Shown here one piece after another: positions 14,403 to 20,454 of a stretch of 20,454 nucleotides of DNA. The notes under the pieces were generated by a model. It saw only the letters and a program-made list of their open reading frames with translations. It had not been told where the DNA came from and ran no database searches. The stretch lies in the NCBI GenBank assembly GCA_963582255.1, contig CAUZRD010000019.1:1-20454 (forward strand). The letters are read 5' to 3'. The position numbers and the translations under genes are program-made. The DNA comes from CAUZRD01 sp963582255 (GTDB taxonomy: Bacteria; Pseudomonadota; Alphaproteobacteria; Rhizobiales; TMED25). Each line of letters starts with the position of its first letter. The stretch's first letter is position 1.

Positions 14403-15602
14403 ATGAACCGCTTGTGGGCCATTATCATTTGTGGCGGCGCAATCGTCGGCCTCTCTGTCGGCATCCGCCAATCATTTGGTCTATTTTTAACGCCAATCAG
14501 CGAACATCTGAGCCTCGGCCGCGAAGTTTTTGCATTGTCAATCGGTTTAATAAATCTACTGTGGGGTATTTTTGCGCCATTGACAGGCGCGGTTGCTGAT
14601 AAATTTGGTCCAACTCGTGTCGTTTTGGCCGGCACGCTACTGTATTGCTCTGGCCTCTACATTATTTCCAATGCGGTCGGGCCTGCCGAGCTTATCGCGG
14701 CTGGCGCACTGATCGGAGTCGGCATGTCAGGACTTGGCTTTACGGTCGTTCTTGGCGCAGTCGGGCGTGCGGCTCCGCCGGAAAAGCGGTCCATGGCTCT
14801 TGGCCTTGCCAGCATGGGCGGCTCGATCGGACAATTCGTCGCCATTCCTTATGCCCATGTGCTGATCGGACAGATTGGCTGGTCCTCGAGCCTACTCTTT
14901 TTGCTGGCAACCGCAGCCCTAATGGCACCGCTCGCTTGGGGCCTTTCTGGTAAACAAGATATGGCGGAAGATTCTCTAGCGCAAACCCTTGGTCAGGCCG
15001 TGCGCGAGGCAGTCCACCACCGCGGTTTTGTTTTGCTAACCGCCGGATTTTTCGTATGCGGGTTTCACGTCACATTCGTTGCCACTCATTTGCCATCCTA
15101 CCTTTCCGACAAGTCGTTTGATCCAAGCCTTGGGGCAACCGCTCTGACTTTGGTTGGACTTGCCAATATATTTGGTGTTGTTGCCGCCGGGTACGTTGGA
15201 CAAATAATTGAAAAGCGACTTGTACTCAGCGTTTACTATTTGCTGCGGTCTTTCATCTTTCTAGTGTTTATCCTATCGCCACTCAGCGAAACGTCAGTGC
15301 TAATATTTGCGTTCTGCCTTGGCCTCTTGTGGCTTGGAACAGTGCCACTTACCAGCGGCCTGGTCGCGACCTTGTTCGGGCCACGCTACATGTCGACCTT
15401 GTTTGGTATCGTCTTCATGAGCCATCAATTCGGCGGGTTTTTAGGAGCCTGGCTCGGCGGCTATATCTATGATTTATTTGGCTCATATCTTGTCATGTGG
15501 TGGCTCTCAATTGCCCTTGGGATTGTTTCCGCGCTTCTACACTGGCCAATCAGGGAAGAGGCCGTCAGCCGTGTGCGAGTCGACCAGGAAATGGCTTCGT
15601 GA
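14403..15602 (+). CDS. Major facilitator superfamily transporter
   Basis: A 399-residue protein with about 12 hydrophobic helices in two halves. The start of the first half, IRQSFGLFLTPISEHLSLGRE, and the loop 2-3 motif GAVADKFGPTRVV (MFS motif A, G-x-x-x-D-x-x-G-x-x) are clear. A central hydrophilic loop (about residues 180-205) precedes the second half. The order and loop motif resemble the OFA/monocarboxylate-like and YbfB-like MFS groups; substrate and direction cannot be read. GGGAG lies 5-6 bases before the ATG at 14403. It ends in a basic soluble tail. It is a single-gene unit convergent with the DUF1461 gene 55 bp downstream. Confidence 0.9.
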   Translation: MNRLWAIIICGGAIVGLSVGIRQSFGLFLTPISEHLSLGREVFALSIGLINLLWGIFAPLTGAVADKFGPTRVVLAGTLLYCSGLYIISNAVGPAELIAAGALIGVGMSGLGFTVVLGAVGRAAPPEKRSMALGLASMGGSIGQFVAIPYAHVLIGQIGWSSSLLFLLATAALMAPLAWGLSGKQDMAEDSLAQTLGQAVREAVHHRGFVLLTAGFFVCGFHVTFVATHLPSYLSDKSFDPSLGATALTLVGLANIFGVVAAGYVGQIIEKRLVLSVYYLLRSFIFLVFILSPLSETSVLIFAFCLGLLWLGTVPLTSGLVATLFGPRYMSTLFGIVFMSHQFGGFLGAWLGGYIYDLFGSYLVMWWLSIALGIVSALLHWPIREEAVSRVRVDQEMAS

Positions 15603-15657
15603 ACGATGGGTGACATCACTTATCGTACAGGCCAATGACACCTGCCAACAAAAGCAG

Positions 15658-16251
15658 CTAACGCCGTCTGATTCTCCTGGTCAGCAGATAGATGATGACA
15701 AGAATCGCAATGCCCAGACAAATTGCGAATACCGCGCCACGTATCATTACTTGAGTGCCATAAAGCTGAATAATTAATGAGTGCCAGGGAAAGCTCCAGT
15801 TTCCTTGCGGAAATATAACCTGGTGAAAACCGATGCTCACGGTCTGAAACCCGAGCACAAAAAAGGAGCCGATGATCACAGCACAGGTCAAGGCTAGTCC
15901 TATAAAGGCAAGGCTCGCAGCCGATCTTAAAAGTCGACAATCTATCAATAGCGTAGAAATGATCACCGTAGCTGTGCCGGCAAAAACCCGAAAAAGAACC
16001 GTGAGCAATGCAGTAACGTCATCGAGATGATCAATCTGGGTAGCGCGAAACGTCTGACCCAGGATGAAGGTCTCTTCCAAATGGGAACGCGAGATGTTTT
16101 GGTGTATGTAATCGAGCGCGATGGGATGAAAATCCAGAAAGACGAATACTGGCGCGCTGAATAAAATCAATACCGCACTACTGACCGCAAAGGTAATCAA
16201 CGCGGCGGCGACTAGAACCCGTACTCCAGTCCACGCGATTGAATTCAGCAT
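15658..16251 (-). CDS. DUF1461/Lit family four-helix membrane protein
   Basis: About 197 residues from ATG 16251 (TTG 16260 is an alternative start). Four transmembrane segments are visible: about 10-32, 82-104, 110-134 and 170-190. Two extracytoplasmic loops carry the DUF1461/Lit hallmarks: HLDDV (75-79) ahead of helix 2, and FHQVIFPQGNWSFP (142-155) with His143, Trp152 and LIIQLYG before helix 4. In Gram-positive bacteria Lit moves an acyl chain within lipoproteins to make lyso-form lipoprotein (established for Enterococcus and Bacillus Lit). That this protein does the same is inference from the shared motifs. It sits downstream of pyk on the same strand across a 295-bp gap. Its basic RRIRRR tail is cytoplasmic. 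Confidence 0.7.
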   Translation of the reverse strand: MLNSIAWTGVRVLVAAALITFAVSSAVLILFSAPVFVFLDFHPIALDYIHQNISRSHLEETFILGQTFRATQIDHLDDVTALLTVLFRVFAGTATVIISTLLIDCRLLRSAASLAFIGLALTCAVIIGSFFVLGFQTVSIGFHQVIFPQGNWSFPWHSLIIQLYGTQVMIRGAVFAICLGIAILVIIYLLTRRIRRR

Positions 16252-16262
16252 GAGACGCAAAT

Positions 16263-16313
16263 AACAGGTGGCATACCTACTCCCACTCCACTTTTTCTAT
16301 GCTTTAACCTGTT
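16263..16313. promoter_or_regulatory. Leader inverted repeat of the DUF1461 gene
   Basis: AACAGGT (16263-16269) pairs with ACCTGTT (16307-16313), and inside it GCATA (16271-16275) pairs with TATGC (16298-16302). On the minus strand this is the 5' leader just before the start. On the plus strand it is followed by GTTTTTATAA, so it could also stop plus-strand transcription. No gene is upstream on that strand. Confidence 0.35.
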
Positions 16314-16522
16314 GTTTTTATAATATTTTGTAAAAGGTATGTAAGTCGTTTGTAAGTCTCAAGCGAAACATTTTTCATAATGGTTTCTCTATCGGATTTC
16401 ATCATTCCAGCAGTCTCTTCAACAAACCTGTTTCCATCATTTCTTGTTTTAAAAACCTATATACAGACAGTATCTTTGCTGAGATAAATAGCTTTAAGCT
16501 CGCCATCAATTTCATAAATATT
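16304..16522 (-). pseudogene. Decayed gene remnant, perhaps C-terminal part of a MarR-like regulator
   Basis: One minus-strand frame reads from a stop at 16523-16525 to TAA 16304-16306 with a single TAG (16457-16459). Before the TAG: NIYEIDGELKAIYLSKDTVCI; after it a 50-residue stretch including RNDGNRFVEETAGMMKSDRE and NVSLETYKRLTYLLQNI. The pattern is protein-like, with an amphipathic helix pair near the end. The block DGELKAIYLS followed by two helices resembles the wing and dimerisation helices of MarR-type regulators, but the spacing is a few residues longer and I see no N-terminal helix-turn-helix. A 33-residue ORF could start at ATG 16405. AT-rich composition differs from neighbours. 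It could equally be chance in AT-rich DNA. Confidence 0.35.
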
Positions 16523-16555
16523 TTAAGGTTTATCTACTTAAATACATTGCATTAT

Positions 16556-17974
16556 TTATTCCCCAACAATAATTGCCCTTACTATATTAGTGGTACCTGA
16601 CGTGCCGAATGGTACCCCAGCAGTGACAACCAGCCGGCTACCACGCTCAGCAAAACCTTCCTCGACCGCAATTTGTTCGGCTTTGTCAACCATGTCCCTA
16701 AAATTGGAAATGTTGTCTATCTGCACGCTGTGAACACCCCATAAAATCGCCAGCATACGTGCCGTGAACAAGTCGGGCGAAGCTGATATGATAGGCACAG
16801 ATGAGCGCGAGCGTGCTACCCGGCTAGCGGTTATTCCACTAGCCGTAAATGTGACTATGGCGGCGGCCCCGATGCGTGTTGCCAACTCAGCCGCCGCCGC
16901 GGCAATCGCATGCGGCACGGTGGGCTCGACATCAGGCTGCAAGGCATCAATCACAGCGCGGTAGGCTTTGTGGTTCTCGGTCGAAACAATGATGCGGTCC
17001 ATCATCGAAACGGATTCGAGCGGGTAGTCTCCAGACGCCGACTCTGCCGACAACATAACAGCATCCGCACCATCATATATTGCGGTCGCAACATCGGAAG
17101 CCTCGGCTCGAGTTGGTATTGGTGCGCTTACCATCGATTCCAGCATCTGAGTTGCAACCACTACTGGCTTTCCGGCAAGTCGGCAGGCACGCACCAGTTC
17201 TTTTTGCCGGCCTGGCACATCTTCAGGTAGGATTTCTACCCCAAGATCTCCCCGCGCAACCATAAGCCCGTCGCAGAGTTCCAAAATGCTATCAATGGAT
17301 TCGAGCGCGCAAGGCTTTTCAACTTTCACCATCACGGCTGTGTTTTTGCCAATCAACTCGCGTGCCTCAAAGACATCGCTTGGACGTTGGACAAACGAAA
17401 GGGCCATCCAATCGACCCCAAGCTCAAGACCAAAAGCAATGTCAACGCGGTCTTTCTCAGTAATGGCGGTTACACCAATCTCAACGCCAGGAAGATTAAC
17501 GCCCTTATGATCTTTTAAAATACCGCCGATGATGGTTTCTCCAATGACAAAATCATCACCGGTCTCCACCACCTTGAGACGCAGTTTGCCATCATCTAGC
17601 AAAAGGTCTGAACCTATTAATAGAGCGTTAATAACCTCGGGGTGAGGAAGAGTGACACGGCCATTGCCGCCCAGCTCATCAGATAGATCGAAGCGTAATA
17701 TTTCACCCCTCTTGAGCGACAAGGCACCACCTTCTATTGCGCCGATACGAATTTTTGGGCCTTGTAAATCCTGCAAAACACCGACGGGGCGACCAAACTC
17801 AGCTTCAACCCGTCGAATAGCCTGATAAAGAGCGAGATGATCGTCCTTCGAGCCATGGCTAAAATTAAGTCGAAAAACATCGGCACCTACTTCAACTAAT
17901 TTTCGGATTATCGCCTCATCGGCACTTGAGGGGCCGAGTGTCACTACAATTTTTGCCCGCCGGTAACGACGCAT
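16556..17974 (-). CDS. pyk: Pyruvate kinase
   Basis: A 472-residue pyruvate kinase from ATG 17974; the start MRRYRRAKIVVTLGPSS is the usual one for alphaproteobacterial enzymes, and a GTG at 17983 would overlap ttuD by 8 bp. Active-site blocks: FRLNFSHGS (34-42), LQDLQGPKIRIG, the K-x-E segment MVKVEKPCALESI that contains the catalytic lysine, MVARGDLGVEI, ATQMLESM and PTRAEASDVATAIYDGADAVMLSAESASGDYP. The regulatory C-terminal domain is complete, ending in VTAGVPFGTSGTTNIVRAIIVGE. It converts phosphoenolpyruvate and ADP to pyruvate and ATP. Only 1 bp separates it from ttuD, the same pairing as ttuD-ttuE in Agrobacterium vitis tartrate genes. Confidence 0.96.
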   Translation of the reverse strand: MRRYRRAKIVVTLGPSSADEAIIRKLVEVGADVFRLNFSHGSKDDHLALYQAIRRVEAEFGRPVGVLQDLQGPKIRIGAIEGGALSLKRGEILRFDLSDELGGNGRVTLPHPEVINALLIGSDLLLDDGKLRLKVVETGDDFVIGETIIGGILKDHKGVNLPGVEIGVTAITEKDRVDIAFGLELGVDWMALSFVQRPSDVFEARELIGKNTAVMVKVEKPCALESIDSILELCDGLMVARGDLGVEILPEDVPGRQKELVRACRLAGKPVVVATQMLESMVSAPIPTRAEASDVATAIYDGADAVMLSAESASGDYPLESVSMMDRIIVSTENHKAYRAVIDALQPDVEPTVPHAIAAAAAELATRIGAAAIVTFTASGITASRVARSRSSVPIISASPDLFTARMLAILWGVHSVQIDNISNFRDMVDKAEQIAVEEGFAERGSRLVVTAGVPFGTSGTTNIVRAIIVGE

Positions 17975-17975
17975 T

Positions 17976-19253
17976 TCATTCACCCGCAGCCAGAATAAGA
18001 ATTGCCCGAAAGTCGTTCACATTAGTTTGGGTCGGCCCTGTGATAATTGTGTCTCCGAGCTGCGCAAAGAACCTTGCTGTATCATTGTTATCGAGATAAG
18101 TGCGTGCGTCTAGGCCACAATTTCGCCCACGCGCCAACGTATCCGGAGAGACAAATGTACCTGCGGCGGACGAATTTCCATCAATCCCGTCGGTATCACA
18201 GGAAATAGCATAGATCCCTGCGGCTCCATCGATCTCCTGAGCAAACGACAGGGCAAAATGCGTATTACGCCCTCCCTCACCCTTTCCGGTCACTTTCACG
18301 GTCGTCTCACCGCCCGACAGCAAGACACAAGGCGGAGGAAATGGCTCAGAGGTCGCTGCGCAGTGGCGGGCAATCGCGGCAAGTGGCTTGGCCACCTCAC
18401 ACGCATCACCCTCAATTTTATCTGAAAGAATATAGGGCGTAACTCCCTCATCACGCGCGTTCCTGGCGGCACATTCCAATGACATCGCCGGCGTTGCAAC
18501 AAACCGGAACTCATGGCCATTAAATTTCCTTCGATCAAATTGTGGCATGACAGCTTGTCGGCTTTCGAGGGCTTCAAAAATTCGTGACGGAACATTTGGT
18601 GCATAGGATTTCAGAATTTTTACAGCAACCTCAGCCGTTGAAAAATCTTGAACCGTTGGCCCAGAGGCTACCATGGCCGGATCATCTCCAGGAACATCGG
18701 AGATTGCGAGTGTAAGAACTTTTGCTGGATAGGCGGCAAGAGCTAACCTGCCACCTTTGATTTTCGACAGATGCTTACGCACAGTATTGATTTGGCCAAT
18801 TGGCGCACCACCATTCAGAAGAGCCCGAGTAATCTCCTGTTTATCCTCAAGCAAAATGCCATCGGCAGGAAGCGCGAGAAGCGAAGAGCCTCCGCCGGAA
18901 ATCAGCGCGATGACAAGATCATTAGGTCCCAGGTCTGCGACACTGAGCAGCAACGCGCGCGCGGCGGCGACACTTGAAACATCCGGCACCGGATGGGCTG
19001 CTTCAAGCACTTCAATGCGCCCGGCTGGCATGCCAGCACCGTACGGCACGACGACACAGCCTTGAACAGGGCCCGGCATCCGCTCATCCACCACTGCTGC
19101 CATGGCTGCCGCTGCTTTTCCAGCCCCAACGACAACCGTTCGACCTTTAAAGGATACAGGCAAATGCGGAGACAACACCAGATCAGCGCGTGCCGCGTTC
19201 ACTGCTCTATTAAAAAGCCCGGTCAGAAATGACTTGGGATTGACAGGGATCAT
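17976..19253 (-). CDS. ttuD: Glycerate 2-kinase (TtuD/MOFRL family)
   Basis: A 425-residue type II glycerate kinase. The N-terminal domain has VVVGAGKAAAAMAAVVDERM, ALISGGGSSLLALPADGI and QINTVRKHLSKIKGGRLA; ISDVPGDDPAMVASGPT is diagnostic of the family. The C-terminal MOFRL domain follows, with VLLSGGETTVKVTGKGEGGR and the ISCDTDGIDGNSSAAG segment. It phosphorylates D-glycerate to 2-phosphoglycerate in the cytoplasm; old entries call it hydroxypyruvate reductase, which is now thought wrong. The product enters glycolysis just above enolase, and pyruvate kinase is the next gene. The ATG lies 3 bp after the amidohydrolase stop, so the three are one operon with the MATE gene. Confidence 0.93.
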   Translation of the reverse strand: MIPVNPKSFLTGLFNRAVNAARADLVLSPHLPVSFKGRTVVVGAGKAAAAMAAVVDERMPGPVQGCVVVPYGAGMPAGRIEVLEAAHPVPDVSSVAAARALLLSVADLGPNDLVIALISGGGSSLLALPADGILLEDKQEITRALLNGGAPIGQINTVRKHLSKIKGGRLALAAYPAKVLTLAISDVPGDDPAMVASGPTVQDFSTAEVAVKILKSYAPNVPSRIFEALESRQAVMPQFDRRKFNGHEFRFVATPAMSLECAARNARDEGVTPYILSDKIEGDACEVAKPLAAIARHCAATSEPFPPPCVLLSGGETTVKVTGKGEGGRNTHFALSFAQEIDGAAGIYAISCDTDGIDGNSSAAGTFVSPDTLARGRNCGLDARTYLDNNDTARFFAQLGDTIITGPTQTNVNDFRAILILAAGE

Positions 19254-19256
19254 TGA

Positions 19257-20147
19257 TCAGGCCAAGCGGTAAACCCGCTCAGCCGTCTTGGCAAAGATAT
19301 TGCTCTGATCAACTTCGCTAAAATCATCAAACGCTGACTGGAACGCAGCAATTAATGGGCCATAATCAGTCCACAATTTCTCGATTGGAAAATTTGAGCC
19401 ATATAAACAGCGATTTGAACCGAATATCTCGACGGTAGATCTGGCAATGCGAGCAATATGTGTAGGATCATTCTTATTAAGAAATGTGCCTAAGCCAGAA
19501 AGCTTGGCAACAACATTGGTACATGCACCCAACTTCTCCATACCAGCGCGCCATTCACTCATTGACCCCTCACCATCATCATGCGGCATTCCGCAATGCT
19601 GAAGCACAAATGTAATGGCAGGGAAATCACGCGCAAGCCGCGCCGCGTCGTCCATCTGACTTTGGAACACCTGTAATTCAAACACCCAATCATAATCACT
19701 TAGCAGAGCCAAGTTCTGGCGAAATTTGTCGTCATGCATCAGATTAGGCACGCTTGCAAAACGGTAAAGAGGGTTCTCATGCCAGTGTAATTGCATGCGA
19801 ATACCGCGGGTAAATGGGTAGACACTTAATCGCTCCAATTTGTGTCGGGCATCAGGCGCCAGCAAATCAGCATAGCCAACAAACCCGAGCGGCCAACCAC
19901 TACGCTCAGCTGCCTCGTACACATAGCGGGCTTCGGCTTCAGCTCCACCACCTGGCCAGTTGCACTGAATGTAAACCGAGCGAGTGACGCCGTAAGGCGT
20001 TACATCAGCGATGAATTCCTCAATTTCATAGTCGCGCCTAATGGCAGAGTAGTCACCGAATATCCGCGGCTCCATCGGTCCATTAAGCCAAGCCACGTCA
20101 CGCTGTCGCCAAATATGGTGATGGGCATCAACGACAGGCACGGACAT
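19257..20147 (-). CDS. TIM-barrel amidohydrolase family protein (lactonase-like)
   Basis: A 296-residue COG3618-type metal-dependent hydrolase. The N-terminal DAHHHIW motif (7-13) is the first metal-binding strand, LQHCGMP comes in the middle, and GSNFPIEKLW near the end replaces the usual metal-binding Asp strand (G-S-D/N-W/F-P). Relatives include 2-pyrone-4,6-dicarboxylate hydrolase, sugar lactonases such as L-fuconolactonase, and 4-sulfomuconolactonase; in this one Asn stands where those mostly have Asp (GSNFP), as also in some members. The substrate is unknown; a lactone of a sugar acid would suit its place 3 bp upstream of ttuD. A GAGGGG Shine-Dalgarno overlaps the MATE stop codon. Confidence 0.85.
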   Translation of the reverse strand: MSVPVVDAHHHIWRQRDVAWLNGPMEPRIFGDYSAIRRDYEIEEFIADVTPYGVTRSVYIQCNWPGGGAEAEARYVYEAAERSGWPLGFVGYADLLAPDARHKLERLSVYPFTRGIRMQLHWHENPLYRFASVPNLMHDDKFRQNLALLSDYDWVFELQVFQSQMDDAARLARDFPAITFVLQHCGMPHDDGEGSMSEWRAGMEKLGACTNVVAKLSGLGTFLNKNDPTHIARIARSTVEIFGSNRCLYGSNFPIEKLWTDYGPLIAAFQSAFDDFSEVDQSNIFAKTAERVYRLA

Positions 20148-20156
20148 TTTTTCCCC

Positions 20157-20454
20157 TCAGGCTCTTGTTATTGGCCGGTGAGCGACTATCCAGAAGCGTG
20201 GCAACAGGAATGCTAGTGATACCACCATGCCAAGTCCAGTTCCCCACCATAGCCCTGGTGCGCCGAGATCAGCATCGTTTGCCAGATACCAGGAAACTGG
20301 AACTGCAATTACCCAGAAGGCCATAAACTGAACACTGATAGGTATCCAGATATCGGAGAGTCCCCTGAGGGCGCCTAGAATAACGCCCATCATTGCATCA
20401 ATGGAAAAAAACCAGCCAATAGTCCACATAGTTTCTCGACCAATCGCGATCACT
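20157..20454 (-). CDS. MATE family efflux transporter, C-terminal part
   Basis: The frame is open to the window edge; about 98 C-terminal residues are seen. SIDAMMGVILGALRGLSDIWIP is the MATE second-half helix pattern (G-A-L-R-G-x-G-D-x-x-x-P), and three further hydrophobic segments follow up to FLLPRFWIV, matching the last helices of a NorM/DinF-type exporter. Such proteins export cationic drugs, dyes or metabolites in exchange for Na+ or H+. The 5' end lies outside the window. The stop is 9 bp before the amidohydrolase start and overlaps its ribosome binding site, so it is the upstream gene of this operon. Confidence 0.85.
   Translation of the reverse strand, partial: VIAIGRETMWTIGWFFSIDAMMGVILGALRGLSDIWIPISVQFMAFWVIAVPVSWYLANDADLGAPGLWWGTGLGMVVSLAFLLPRFWIVAHRPITRA

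Overview
The window reads as ordinary chromosomal DNA of an aerobic, Gram-negative alphaproteobacterium of moderate, slightly AT-leaning base composition. The pointers are: a complete bacterial cytochrome bc1 operon (Rieske, cytochrome b, separate cytochrome c1); the run DUF1285 - CoA pyrophosphatase - DUF6111 - CCA/poly(A) polymerase, a neighbourhood I associate with Rhodospirillales-like Alphaproteobacteria; a short PykA starting MRRYRR; and ychF followed by MaoC-type genes. A marine SAR116/Rhodospirillales-like lineage would fit, but this is inference. I see no rRNA, recognisable tRNA, CRISPR array, phage or transposase gene.

Layout. 1-1567 (+): the 3' end of ychF, then two tandem MaoC-like hot-dog dehydratase genes, the first without a normal start codon. 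1651-5840 (-): petA-petB-petC (ubiquinol-cytochrome c reductase) followed on the same strand by mtnP and apt; MtnP releases adenine from methylthioadenosine and Apt turns adenine into AMP. 6209-7090 (+): hemF (oxygen-dependent haem synthesis), divergent from petA, so a haem-making gene lies back to back with a haem-using complex. 7143-9965 (-): DUF1285, CoA pyrophosphatase, DUF6111 and cca with overlapping or abutting ends. 9966-10487: a gene-poor gap with a striking 16-bp-stem, branched hairpin. 10488-13280: GNAT acetyltransferase (-), divergent from a glutathionyl-hydroquinone reductase (+), then a calcineurin-like phosphoesterase (+). 13281-13683: a gene-free convergent gap with two small hairpins. 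13684-15602: a conserved-looking tail-anchored protein of unknown function (-) divergent from an MFS transporter (+). 15658-20454 (-): MATE exporter (partial), TIM-barrel amidohydrolase/lactonase, glycerate 2-kinase (ttuD-like), pyruvate kinase, a decayed gene remnant, and a four-helix membrane protein of the DUF1461/Lit family.

How the genes work together. TtuD and pyruvate kinase, one base apart, form a route glycerate -> 2-phosphoglycerate -> (enolase, elsewhere) -> phosphoenolpyruvate -> pyruvate; the lactonase-like enzyme 3 bp upstream may supply sugar-acid or tartrate-type substrates. The most interesting parts are the structured element at 10289-10377, whose G-U pairs favour an RNA read from the + strand; the Lit-like (DUF1461) gene in a Gram-negative setting; the remnant at 16304-16522; and the MaoC gene lacking a canonical start.
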